This document shows, piece after piece, positions 13,217-20,924 of a stretch of DNA of 41,945 nucleotides; the first letter of the stretch is position 1; every line of letters begins with the position of its first letter. The translations under genes and the position numbers were made by a program. The notes under the pieces are model-generated. The model did no database searches. It was not told the origin of the DNA and worked only from the letters and a program-made list of their open reading frames with translations. The stretch covers positions 135,143 through 177,087 of the forward strand of contig NZ_BBLY01000006.1 of assembly GCF_000971175.1 (NCBI RefSeq), given 5' to 3'. The stretch is from Demequina pelophila. Its GTDB lineage: Bacteria; Actinomycetota; Actinomycetes; Actinomycetales; Demequinaceae.

Positions 13217-13485
13217 CTCAATCCTCCTCGGGCGCGTCGGTGCTCCCGGTTCCCGTCAGGGTCCCTTCACAGATACGGTGCGGCGTCCACGCCCGGGGCC
13301 ACTGTGTCCCGAACGCGATACTCCGTTTCGGCCCGTCGCGGGCGCCGCCGGCAATGGCGACGCCCGTGACCAGGCGAGAGCACTGTAGGCAGGCAACGGC
13401 ACGGCGACAGGGGCGGTTCCCACAACCTGTCGAAATGTTTCGATGAACTGCGCGTCACGGAAACGGGGCTGCCCCGCACCCGTGG
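13217..13485. other. Gene-free gap between dciA and the Ig-like gene
   Basis: 269 bp with no supported gene. It holds an inverted repeat TCGAAA-TG-TTTCGA at 13430-13443 and a partial match (GTGTCCCGAAC, about 13304-13314) to the motif of the repeats flanking the DUF559 gene. Confidence 0.5.
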
Positions 13486-14049
13486 TCACCCGTAAGTGTC
13501 GCGCGGACCGCGTCCCTTCACGCGGCGCGGGCCCTTGGCCCACGACCTGGCCGTCGGGCCCAGCACCTTGAGCTCGTTGACGATCTCGCGTCCGAACTCC
13601 TCGTTGATGCGGTGGCGAATCTGCCCGGACATCATCTGCAGCTGCGTCGCCCACGCGGTCGAGGACGCCTTCACGGTGAGGATTCCGTCCTCGAAGCCCA
13701 GCGGTTCGCAGTGGTCCGCGATGCGGTCGCCGATCACCTCGCGCCAGCGCGCGGTCACCGACGACACCTCGATCTGCTCGGTCCAGCCCATCCGCGACAG
13801 GAGGGCCTCGACGGCCGCGCCCATGGGCTGCGGGTCGCGCCCCGAGCCATAGGGCGAGCTGGCGCGGCGCTTCTCGGTGCGCTCCTTGCGCCCGCGGCCG
13901 GCGCTGACGCGGCGGGCGCCGCGCTGACGCGCCGCCGCCCGTGCCCGCTCCATGGCCTCGCGGGCGAGGTTTCCCGCGTCGCGCGCCGATGCGCCGGCCG
14001 GGTCCGGGCCGCCCGGAACCTCAGCATCGTCCCTGGGAGAATCACTCAT
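13486..14049 (-). CDS. dciA: DUF721 protein, DciA-type helicase operator
   Basis: 187 residues. The N-terminal ~75 residues are charged and probably disordered. The C-terminal DUF721 domain starts at AAVEALLSRMGW and includes VSSVTARWREVIGDRIADHC, then FEDGILTVKASSTAWATQL. DciA binds the replicative helicase DnaB and promotes its loading in bacteria that lack DnaC or DnaI. The ATG overlaps the recF stop by eight nt, the usual actinobacterial recF-dciA pairing, so it is translationally coupled. The family is clear; the helicase role is family knowledge. Confidence 0.88.
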   Translation of the reverse strand: MSDSPRDDAEVPGGPDPAGASARDAGNLAREAMERARAAARQRGARRVSAGRGRKERTEKRRASSPYGSGRDPQPMGAAVEALLSRMGWTEQIEVSSVTARWREVIGDRIADHCEPLGFEDGILTVKASSTAWATQLQMMSGQIRHRINEEFGREIVNELKVLGPTARSWAKGPRRVKGRGPRDTYG

Positions 14050-15181
14050 GCGAGGACTCCTCGGCGCCCACCCGACCCTTGACCACGGGAATCGCACGAC
14101 CGGCCAGCTCGCCGGGCACGTCCTCCGCGACGGCCGCGGTGATGAGCACCTGGCTCGCCTTCGCGATGCGGGTGGCGAGGGCGGCGCGGCGGGTCGAGTC
14201 GAGTTCCGCGAAGACGTCGTCGAGGATGAGTACGGGCTCGCCATCCTCGTCCGAGTCGGGCCCGGCGTCCGAGGTGAGCAGGTCGTACGTGCCCAGGCGC
14301 AGCGCGAGTGCGCACGACCACGACTCGCCGTGGCTCGCATATCCCTTCGCCGGCATGTCTCCCAGTCTGACCTCGAGGTCGTCACGGTGCGGGCCGGCGA
14401 GCGTCATGCCGCGCTCGAGCTCCTTGGGACGGACCTCGCGCAGGCGGGCGAGCAGCGCCTCGGCCAGCTCGGTCGCCTCGAGCGGCGGCTGCTCCGCGAG
14501 CGTGGTCGCGTAGGCGATCCGGCAGTCGCCGCCGTCGGGGGCGACGTCGAGGTACGCGGCCCACACGTGGGGGGCGAGGTCCCGGACCGCCCGCAGGCGG
14601 GCGGCGAGGATGCGACCGCCCAGCTCGGCGAGCTTCTCGTCCCAGATGTCGAGCATGGTGAAGTCGCCGCGGGCGTTGCGGGAGGTCTTGAGCATGGAGT
14701 TGCGCTGGCGCAGCACGCGGTCGTAGTCCGCGAGATCTCCGGCGAAGGCGGGCTGGAGGGCGACGCACAGCTCGTCCATGAAGGCGCGGCGGCCGGACGG
14801 ATCCCCCTTGACCAGTGCGAGATCCTCTGGGGCGAACAGCACCGTGCGCAGGATGCCGACGAGGTCGCGCGGCTTCGCGGCGCCGCGGTTGAGCCGCGCC
14901 TGGTTGGCCTTGCCAGGCAGCAGGGTCATCTCGACGACGAGCGATCGGCCCGCCTTCTCCACCTTGGCGCGGACCACGGCCTTCTCCGCACCGAAGCGGA
15001 TGAGCGGCGCATCGGACGCCACCCGGTGGGAGCCCAGGACCGACAGGTACCGGATCGCCTCGATCAGGTTGGTCTTGCCCTGCCCGTTGCGGCCCACGAA
15101 CGTGGTGACGCCGGGGTCCAGCTGGACGTCTGCCTCGGGGTACGAGCGGAAGTCGGCGAGCTGGAGGTGGCTGACGCGCAC
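14042..15181 (-). CDS. recF: DNA replication/repair protein RecF
   Basis: SMC-like ATPase of 379 residues that loads RecA at gapped DNA. Walker A is GRNGQGKT at 30-37; the ABC signature-like and Walker B segments are near LAGPHRDDLEV and EPVLILDDVFAELD. The GTG start shares its G with the TAG stop of dnaN (TAGTG), so translation is coupled. Normal length for the family. Confidence 0.96.
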   Translation of the reverse strand: MRVSHLQLADFRSYPEADVQLDPGVTTFVGRNGQGKTNLIEAIRYLSVLGSHRVASDAPLIRFGAEKAVVRAKVEKAGRSLVVEMTLLPGKANQARLNRGAAKPRDLVGILRTVLFAPEDLALVKGDPSGRRAFMDELCVALQPAFAGDLADYDRVLRQRNSMLKTSRNARGDFTMLDIWDEKLAELGGRILAARLRAVRDLAPHVWAAYLDVAPDGGDCRIAYATTLAEQPPLEATELAEALLARLREVRPKELERGMTLAGPHRDDLEVRLGDMPAKGYASHGESWSCALALRLGTYDLLTSDAGPDSDEDGEPVLILDDVFAELDSTRRAALATRIAKASQVLITAAVAEDVPGELAGRAIPVVKGRVGAEESSHE

Positions 15182-16308
15182 TACGAGGCGATGCGGATGG
15201 GCACCAGCAGGTAGCGGAAGTCGCCGGCGGGGGTGCCGCCGGGCTCCGAGAGCCCGACGAACTCGACCGGCTTGGTCTCCTGGGTGAAGCCCAGCTGCAC
15301 GAACTCGGTACCCAGCGCGTTGAGGCCGTCGAGCAGGAAGGTGGGGTTGAACGCGACCGTGATGGCCTCGCCGTCCAGGCTCGCGGTGAGCGCCTCCGAT
15401 GCCTGGGCGTCGTCGGTCTGGCCGGCGTCGAGCGTGACCTCGCCCTCCGCGAAGGCGAGACGCACCGAGGAGTTGCGCTCCGCGACCAGCGCGACGCGGC
15501 GCGTGGCCTCGATGAGGTCCGCGGTCCGCACGGTGGCCTTGATGGGGCTCGACTCGGGGAACAAGCGGCGCACGGCGGGGTAGTCGCCGTCCATGAGCAG
15601 CGACGTGGTGACCAGGCCGCCGGCCTCGAAACCGATGAGGTCGACGCCCTCGCCGGTGGTGAGCGCGACCGAGACCTCGCCGGCGCCGAGCGCCTTCGCG
15701 GTGTCGGACAGCGTCTTCGCACGGACCAGGGCCACGGCCGAGATGTCCGTCTTGGTGGGTGCCCAGGTGAGCTCGCGCAGCGCGAGGCGGTAGCGGTCGG
15801 TCGCGAGGAGCGAGATGTGCTCGCCCTCGATCTCGACGCGGACGCCGGTGAGGATGGGGAGCGTCTCGTCGCGCGACGCGGCGGAGGTCACCTGCGCGAC
15901 CGCCTGCTGCAGCAGCGAGCCGTCGATGGTGCCGGACTGCTCGGGAAGCTCAGGCAGCGACGGGTACTGGTCCACCGGCATGGTGCCGAGCGTGAAGCGC
16001 GAGGCGCCGCAGGTCACCGACACCTTGGTGCCCTCGAGCGTGAAGTCGACGGGCTTGTGGGGGAGGGCGTTGGCGATCTCCTTGAGGAGACGGCCGCTGA
16101 CGAGCACCTCGCCGGCCTCCTCGACCGACGCCTCGAACTCACCACGGGCCGAGACCTCGTAGTCGAAGCTCGCGAGGCGCACGGTGCCCTCGTCGGTCGC
16201 GGTGATGCGCACACCCGCGAGCACGGGCACCGGCGGGCGGGCCGGAACGGCGCGCGAGGTCCAGGCAACGGCGTCCGCAAGGACGTCGCGCTCGACGGTG
16301 AATCTCAT
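15181..16308 (-). CDS. dnaN: DNA polymerase III beta clamp
   Basis: Sliding clamp of 375 residues. It begins MRFTVERDVLADAVAWTSRAV and ends in YLLVPIRIAS, close to the usual clamp C-terminus. Three repeated clamp domains fit the length. ATG at 16308 was chosen over TTG one codon upstream because GAGGAG lies six nt before it. First gene of the dnaN-recF-dciA unit, reading away from oriC. Confidence 0.97.
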   Translation of the reverse strand: MRFTVERDVLADAVAWTSRAVPARPPVPVLAGVRITATDEGTVRLASFDYEVSARGEFEASVEEAGEVLVSGRLLKEIANALPHKPVDFTLEGTKVSVTCGASRFTLGTMPVDQYPSLPELPEQSGTIDGSLLQQAVAQVTSAASRDETLPILTGVRVEIEGEHISLLATDRYRLALRELTWAPTKTDISAVALVRAKTLSDTAKALGAGEVSVALTTGEGVDLIGFEAGGLVTTSLLMDGDYPAVRRLFPESSPIKATVRTADLIEATRRVALVAERNSSVRLAFAEGEVTLDAGQTDDAQASEALTASLDGEAITVAFNPTFLLDGLNALGTEFVQLGFTQETKPVEFVGLSEPGGTPAGDFRYLLVPIRIAS

Positions 16309-16469
16309 CAATCGCTCCTCAGTTCTGGACAGAGACTATGCCACAGGTCCGACGCCGTCCGGCACGTGATTCGAGGGTTGGACATGGGCCGGGCGCGAAG
16401 CCCCAATGAAGGTCCTTGGGGAAATCCTTGAAGAAGAAGATGAGTCGTGGTCATAGGGGCCGTGGAAAC

Positions 16470-16478
16470 TGTGGACAT
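16470..16478 (-). promoter_or_regulatory. DnaA box
   Basis: ATGTCCACA on the minus strand, one mismatch from the actinobacterial consensus TTGTCCACA. Confidence 0.65.
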
Positions 16479-16573
16479 CCAGTGTCATCGCTGGAAATGA
16501 CAAGAATCCTCGTGTGCGGATCCTGCGGACGGCGGCCGTGGACGACGCCTCGAGGCTGTGTAGTCCGGTTTCC

Positions 16574-16596
16574 GAATCACAGGATTCCTGTGATTC
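16574..16596. repeat. 23-bp palindrome inside oriC
   Basis: Arms GAATCACAGGA and TCCTGTGATTC are perfectly complementary over 11 bp around one central T. It is too long to expect by chance in 660 bp and suggests a dimeric protein site. Confidence 0.8.
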
Positions 16597-16648
16597 TCCA
16601 GAACCTGTCAACAGCGTCACCCGGTGTCATCCACGGGAGTCCACAGGC

Positions 16649-16657
16649 TTATCCACA
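16649..16657 (+). promoter_or_regulatory. DnaA box
   Basis: Perfect TTATCCACA, preceded by two weaker TCCACA-containing boxes in the same orientation within 25 bp. Confidence 0.8.
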
Positions 16658-16851
16658 ATTGTGAGTCCCGCAACTTTCGTCCCGGGGTGCCTCTTCGGGA
16701 GTGTGCTGTGCGCCGCGACATGGGCCGCCGAGGCGTGCGAACGGGCCTCGAGGCGCGTCGGAGAAGGGTGCGTCGGGTCCGGTCCGTCAGGGGACGATGC
16801 GCGTCTCGCCTCACCCCGGGCGCAGCGCGCCCTGCTCCTGGACACTGCGCT

Positions 16852-16954
16852 CCCGGACACTGCGCACGGAATCGGGTCCGACGCGCCGGCCCGGAGGCCC
16901 TCTGACGGCCGTCTCGACGGCGTGTCGTCCGTGAATCCGTGCGGAGTGTCCGCG
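16852..16954. repeat. Palindromic intergenic element, family 2, copy B
   Basis: Arms 16852-16888 and 16918-16954, 37 nt each, are imperfect inverted repeats. The right arm shares long blocks with the right arm of copy A after gyrA (CGGCGTGTCG and ATCCGTGCGG). GACAC/GACGC and GTGTC cores are spaced 24, 42 and 24 bp, exactly as in copy A. An extra GGACACTGCGC lies 15 bp outside the left arm. It ends 13 nt past the dnaA stop. Confidence 0.85.
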
Positions 16955-16967
16955 TGGAGTTGGCGCG

Positions 16968-18359
16968 TCAGGCCCGCGACTGCTTGATGCGCGCGTGGAT
17001 CTCGTTGACCTGGTTGTACATCTGCCGGCGCTGCGCGATCTGGTCCTCGACCTTCTTGACCGCGTACATGACCGTCGTGTGGTCCTTGCCGCCGAAGTGC
17101 TCGCCGATCTTGGGCAGCGACAGGTCCGTCAGCTGCCGGCACAGGTACATGGCGATCTGGCGGGCCGTGACGAACACGCGCGACCGCGAGGTGCCCGTGA
17201 GCTCCTCGATCGAGATGCCGAAGTAGTCGGCGGTCTTGCCGATGATCGTCGAGGCCGTGATCTCCGAGTCGTCGTCGGAGATGAGGTCCTTGAGCACCAC
17301 CTGCGCGAGCGACAGATCGACCGGCTGCCGGTTGAGCGCCGCGAAGGCCGTGACGCGGATGAGCGCGCCCTCGAGTTCGCGGATGTTCGACGTGATGTTG
17401 GACCCGATGTACTCGAGGACGTCGCCGGGGGCCTGCACCGCATCGGCCGCGGCCTTCTTGCGAAGGATCGCGATGCGCGTCTCGAGATCCGGCGGCTGGA
17501 CGTCCGTCATGAGGCCCCACTCGAAGCGGGTGCGCATGCGCTCCTCGATGCCGTCGAGGTTGCGCGGGCTCACGTCGGAGGTGATGACCACGTGCTTGCC
17601 GGCGTTGTGCAGCGCGTTGAAGGTGTGGAAGAACTCCTCGAGCGTCTGCTCCTTGCCCTGCAGGAACTGGATGTCGTCGATGAGGAGGACATCGACCTCG
17701 CGGTACTGGCGCTTGAAGCTGAGCGAGCGGTCGTCTCGGATCGAGTTGATGAAGTCGTTGGTGAACTCCTCGGAGTTCACGTAGCGCACGCGGGTCTGCG
17801 GCTTGAGGTGGCGCGTGTAGTGACCGATCGCGTGCAGCAGGTGGGTCTTGCCCAGGCCCGAGCCGCCATAGATGAACAGCGGGTTGTACGTCTTGCCCGG
17901 CGACTCGGCCACCGCGAGGGCCGCCGCGTGCGCGAACCGGTTCGAGGGCCCGATGACGAACGTGTCGAAGGTGTACCGCGGATTGAGATGCGGGTCCTCG
18001 ACGACGGGCGGCGGCGGAGGGGCGACGGGGCGGAGCTCCTGGGGACGATGCACGTCGTCGTCGACGTCCCCGCTCGCCTCGGGAGGTCGCACCGACGCAT
18101 CGACGGTCACCGCGATGCGGACGTCGCGACCGATCACCTCGCTGAGGGCCTCGGTGACACGCCCCCGGAGAGTGGTCTCAACATAGTTCTTGGTGTAGTC
18201 CTCGGCCACGGCGAGGAACACGTTGTCCTCGACGACTGCCAGGGGCTTCACCAGTCTCAGGAAGGATCGATGCTGAGCGCTCATGCCCTCGGCATCGAGG
18301 TGGTCGAGCGCGGTGCGCCAGACGGTCTCCACTGACGGCGAGTCCGTCTCTGCAGCCAC
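16968..18359 (-). CDS. dnaA: Chromosomal replication initiator DnaA
   Basis: AAA+ initiator of 463 residues that binds DnaA boxes and melts oriC. Domain I is at about 1-80, followed by a proline-rich linker (PVAPPPPPVVEDP). Domain III has Walker A GGSGLGKT at about 165-172 and Walker B LLIDD at 225-229. Domain IV has the signature GGKDHTTVMYAVKKV near the C-terminus. The GTG at 18359 fits a GAGG located ten nt upstream; a GTG three codons earlier (18368) sits directly against it. A perfect DnaA box 20 nt upstream suggests autoregulation. Confidence 0.96.
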   Translation of the reverse strand: MAAETDSPSVETVWRTALDHLDAEGMSAQHRSFLRLVKPLAVVEDNVFLAVAEDYTKNYVETTLRGRVTEALSEVIGRDVRIAVTVDASVRPPEASGDVDDDVHRPQELRPVAPPPPPVVEDPHLNPRYTFDTFVIGPSNRFAHAAALAVAESPGKTYNPLFIYGGSGLGKTHLLHAIGHYTRHLKPQTRVRYVNSEEFTNDFINSIRDDRSLSFKRQYREVDVLLIDDIQFLQGKEQTLEEFFHTFNALHNAGKHVVITSDVSPRNLDGIEERMRTRFEWGLMTDVQPPDLETRIAILRKKAAADAVQAPGDVLEYIGSNITSNIRELEGALIRVTAFAALNRQPVDLSLAQVVLKDLISDDDSEITASTIIGKTADYFGISIEELTGTSRSRVFVTARQIAMYLCRQLTDLSLPKIGEHFGGKDHTTVMYAVKKVEDQIAQRRQMYNQVNEIHARIKQSRA

Positions 18360-18379
18360 GCGTGCCACCCCCTCGCTGC

Positions 18380-18388
18380 TTGTCCACA
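18380..18388 (+). promoter_or_regulatory. DnaA box in the dnaA leader
   Basis: TTGTCCACA, an exact actinobacterial DnaA box, between the putative dnaA promoter and its start codon. Likely used for autoregulation. Confidence 0.75.
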
Positions 18389-18434
18389 GCGTTCTTCACA
18401 GTCGGTGCATTACCGGACACCGGTTCGTAACCCG

Positions 18435-18448
18435 GACACGCGCGTGTC
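18435..18448. promoter_or_regulatory. Perfect palindrome in the dnaA leader
   Basis: GACACGCGCGTGTC is a perfect 14-bp palindrome, flanked by further CCGGACAC repeats (18414-18419 and 18432-18439). It lies about 30 nt downstream of the putative dnaA -10. Possible operator or mRNA hairpin. Confidence 0.45.
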
Positions 18449-18477
18449 GGTTCCCCGATCCCGGGCCGTGATGGTGG

Positions 18478-18507
18478 AGCCTATCCTGTTGGGGTGGCCC
18501 AGCCCAA
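18478..18507 (-). promoter_or_regulatory. Putative dnaA promoter
   Basis: On the minus strand TTGGGC (18507-18502) and TAGGCT (18483-18478) are separated by 18 bp. Fits a housekeeping sigma promoter moderately well. Confidence 0.45.
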
Positions 18508-18521
18508 GACGGGTCCACGAT

Positions 18522-18550
18522 TTGACCTCAGTCGCGCCAGCGCGTAACGT
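18522..18550 (+). promoter_or_regulatory. rpmH promoter
   Basis: TTGACC (18522-18527) and TAACGT (18545-18550) are separated by exactly 17 bp, about 45 bp upstream of the rpmH start. Likely the main promoter of the rpmH-rnpA-yidD-yidC-jag-rsmG unit. Confidence 0.7.
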
Positions 18551-18595
18551 TAGTGCGCTGATTTTGACCATTTCCTATGACGTCGTGGAGTTACC

Positions 18596-18733
18596 GTGAG
18601 CAAGCGGACTTTCCAGCCGAACAACCGCAAGCGTGCCAAGACGCACGGCTTCCGTCTTCGCATGCGTACGCGTGCGGGTCGATCGATCCTCGCGGACCGT
18701 CGCCGCAAGGGCCGCGGCAAGCTCTCGGCCTGA
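18596..18733 (+). CDS. rpmH: Ribosomal protein bL34
   Basis: 45-residue basic protein of the large ribosomal subunit. It begins with GTG and reads [19 protein letters not shown], then [20 protein letters not shown] and GKLSA, the standard actinobacterial L34. First gene of the operon diverging from dnaA; rnpA follows after three nt. Confidence 0.97.
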   Translation: MSKRTFQPNNRKRAKTHGFRLRMRTRAGRSILADRRRKGRGKLSA

Positions 18734-18736
18734 GGC

Positions 18737-19081
18737 TTGCTGCCGGCCGATGCGCGTCTGAGGTCGTCGGCGGACTTCCGGTCCGCCATGCGGCAGGGCG
18801 CCCGTAGCGGTCGGCGCACCGTGGTGGTGTACGTGGCGACAACCGGCGATGCTTCGCGCATGGCCGGTTTTGCCGTATCCAAGGCCGTGGGAGGTGCCGT
18901 GATCAGGAACCGCGTGAAGCGGCGCCTGCGCGCCATCGTCGCGGCCGCCCTCGGCGACCTCCCGGACGGGACCACCGTGGTGGTGCGCGCATTGCCGGCC
19001 GCCGCATCGGCCTCCTTCTCTCAACTCGAGGGGGACGTGCGCGGCGCGCTCGCCCAGGCCGCGGCCAAGGCCGCGCGATGA
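18737..19081 (+). CDS. rnpA: Ribonuclease P protein component
   Basis: Protein cofactor of RNase P, which matures tRNA 5' ends; 114 residues. The N-terminus [20 protein letters not shown] and the RNA-binding motif RNRVKRRLR at about 57-65 are diagnostic. The TTG start three nt after the rpmH stop reproduces the tight rpmH-rnpA coupling. Its stop overlaps the yidD start (ATGA). Confidence 0.95.
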   Translation: MLPADARLRSSADFRSAMRQGARSGRRTVVVYVATTGDASRMAGFAVSKAVGGAVIRNRVKRRLRAIVAAALGDLPDGTTVVVRALPAAASASFSQLEGDVRGALAQAAAKAAR

Positions 19082-19386
19082 CGTCGCTCCGGCGCCTGCC
19101 CGGCGCGTTGCTCATCGGGCTGGTGCGCCTGTACCAGCGGTACGTGTCCCCTCTCACGGGCCCGAGCTGCAAGTACCACCCGAGCTGCTCGCGCTATGCC
19201 GTCGAGGCGATCCAGGTGCACGGCGCGGCGACCGGCGCGGCGCTTGCCGCGTGGCGGCTGCTGCGGTGCAACCCATGGAGCCACGGCGGGGTCGATGACG
19301 TCCCCGAGCCCGGCACCCGACTCTTCCGACTCGCGCGCAACAACGCGGCGATGATCGCGGACCAGACCTCCACCCGCTCCATCTAA
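19078..19386 (+). CDS. yidD: Membrane protein insertion efficiency factor YidD
   Basis: 102 residues. The conserved core [18 protein letters not shown] and the later [16 protein letters not shown] define the YidD/HlyA-type family. It has an amphipathic N-terminal helix and assists YidC-dependent insertion, as known for the family. It overlaps rnpA by four nt and precedes yidC by 15 nt. Confidence 0.95.
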   Translation: MTSLRRLPGALLIGLVRLYQRYVSPLTGPSCKYHPSCSRYAVEAIQVHGAATGAALAAWRLLRCNPWSHGGVDDVPEPGTRLFRLARNNAAMIADQTSTRSI

Positions 19387-19401
19387 GGACAAGCGTTCCC
19401 A

Positions 19402-20436
19402 ATGATCGACACGATTCTCTACCCGCTCGAGTGGGTCGTCGCCAACGTCATGGTGATCTGGCACTCTATGCTGGAATTCATCGGGATGGATCCGGCCGGC
19501 GGACTGACCTGGGCGCTGTCCATCGTCGGCCTCGTGATCACGATCCGTGCGGCCCTGATCCCGCTGTTCGTCAAGCAGATCAAGGCGCAGCGGGCCATGC
19601 AGCTGATCTCCCCCGACCTGAAGAAGATTCAGGACAAGTACAAGAACAAGAAGGACCAGGCGTCCCGCGAGGCCATGAGCCGCGAGACGATGGAGCTCTA
19701 CTCCAAGCACAAGACGAACCCGTTCTCGTCGTGCCTTCCCCTCCTGGTCCAGGCACCCATCTTCTTCGCCCTGTTCCGCGTGCTCAACTACCGACTCGAG
19801 GGCAACGCCAACGGCGGCGGCGACACCAGCGGCATCGGCCTGCTCACCGATGAGCTCGCGACGCAGGCGCAGAACGCGAACCTGTTCGGCGCCTCGCTGT
19901 CCGACACCTTCTTCCGCAGCGAGGGCGCCGCGGCGAAGATCCTCTCCGCCGTGCTGATCATCGGCATGGTGTCGACGACGTTCCTCACGCAGCGCCAGCT
20001 CACGCGCAAGAACATGCCGGCCGCCGCGCTGGAGGGCCCCATGGCCCAGCAGCAGAAGATCCTCATGTACGTGCTGCCGTTCATCTTCGTGATCACGGGC
20101 CCGAACTTCCCCGTCGGCGTGCTGATCTACTGGACCACGACCAACGTGTGGACGATGGGACAGCAGTTCTACGTGATCCGCAACAACCCGACTCCTGGCT
20201 CCGAGGCAGAGAAGGCCTACCTGGCCCGCAAGGCGGCCAAGGCCGCTCGCAAGGGCATCCGCTCGGGCGACGGTGAGGGCCAGGTCATCGACGTCGAGCC
20301 GGTCGAGGAGCCCAAGCGCTCCGGCCAGCGCCAGCAGCCCAAGCGCAAGAACCGTGGAGGCAGCCGCGACCGCGGTCTGCCGGCAGCGGGGCAGGAAAGC
20401 CCCGCCTCTGAGGACAAGGACGACAATGAGCGATAG
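19402..20436 (+). CDS. yidC: Membrane protein insertase YidC
   Basis: 344-residue insertase of the YidC/Oxa1/Alb3 family, with an N-terminal membrane segment, the conserved cytoplasmic loop (QIKAQRAMQLISPDLKKIQD) after the second helix, and NPFSSCLPLLVQAPIFFALF. The C-terminal ~70 residues are basic and unstructured (KRSGQRQQPKRKNRG), which commonly contacts the ribosome. Its TAG stop overlaps the jag start. Confidence 0.96.
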   Translation: MIDTILYPLEWVVANVMVIWHSMLEFIGMDPAGGLTWALSIVGLVITIRAALIPLFVKQIKAQRAMQLISPDLKKIQDKYKNKKDQASREAMSRETMELYSKHKTNPFSSCLPLLVQAPIFFALFRVLNYRLEGNANGGGDTSGIGLLTDELATQAQNANLFGASLSDTFFRSEGAAAKILSAVLIIGMVSTTFLTQRQLTRKNMPAAALEGPMAQQQKILMYVLPFIFVITGPNFPVGVLIYWTTTNVWTMGQQFYVIRNNPTPGSEAEKAYLARKAAKAARKGIRSGDGEGQVIDVEPVEEPKRSGQRQQPKRKNRGGSRDRGLPAAGQESPASEDKDDNER

Positions 20437-20905
20437 CGCCAAGAAGCTCGAGGCCGAGGGGGACGTCGCCGCCGACTTCCTCGAGGAGCTGCTCGACATT
20501 CTCGATATGGACGGGGACATCGACATCTCCGTCGAGGCGGGCCGTGCCAAGGTGGCGGTCGTCGCCGACGGCCCCAGCCAGGACCTCAAGCGTCTCGTGG
20601 GACCGGATGGTGAGGTGCTCGAGGCACTGCAGGACCTGACCCGTCTGGCCGTGCAGTCCGACACCGGCGAGGTCAGCCGCCTCATGCTCGACATCGCGGA
20701 CTTCCGCGCGGGCCGTCGCGAGCGTCTCGCCGAGCAGGCCCGCGAGGCGATCGCCGCCGTGCGCGAGTCCGGCGCCCGCTTCGCGATGGCACCCATGAAT
20801 GCGTTCGAGCGCAAGGTGGTTCACGACGTGGTGCTCGAGGCCGGCCTGGCCTCCGAGTCCGAGGGCGAGGACCCGCAGCGCTACGTCGTGGTGCTCCCCT
20901 CCTGA
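20426..20905 (+). CDS. jag: Jag/KhpB-type KH-R3H RNA-binding protein
   Basis: 159 residues. The N-terminal acidic segment is followed by a KH-like domain (LKRLVGPDGEVLEALQDLTRL) and a C-terminal R3H domain with the RKVVH motif in MNAFERKVVHDVVLE. It probably binds RNA and is linked to cell-envelope regulation in other bacteria. It overlaps yidC by 11 nt. A parS site begins two nt past its stop. Confidence 0.92.
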   Translation: MSDSAKKLEAEGDVAADFLEELLDILDMDGDIDISVEAGRAKVAVVADGPSQDLKRLVGPDGEVLEALQDLTRLAVQSDTGEVSRLMLDIADFRAGRRERLAEQAREAIAAVRESGARFAMAPMNAFERKVVHDVVLEAGLASESEGEDPQRYVVVLPS

Positions 20906-20906
20906 C

Positions 20907-20920
20907 GTTTCACGTGAAAC
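20907..20920. other. parS: parS site 1
   Basis: GTTTCACGTGAAAC, the exact 14-bp palindromic core bound by ParB. It lies between jag and rsmG, right where the rsmG ribosome-binding site would be. Confidence 0.92.
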
Positions 20921-20924
20921 CGCG

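Larger units (their letters stand above)
16309..16967. other. oriC: Chromosomal replication origin region (oriC)
   Basis: A 659-bp gene-free gap between dnaA and dnaN, the usual actinobacterial origin location. It holds a perfect DnaA box TTATCCACA (16649-16657), a near-perfect one on the minus strand (ATGTCCACA, 16470-16478) and several two-mismatch boxes (for example 16605-16613, 16627-16635, 16637-16645, 16537-16545). A purine run AAGAAGAAGATGAG at 16431-16444 could be a DnaA-trio unwinding element. A 23-bp palindrome lies at 16574-16596, and a family 2 palindromic element occupies the dnaA-proximal end. Confidence 0.85.
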
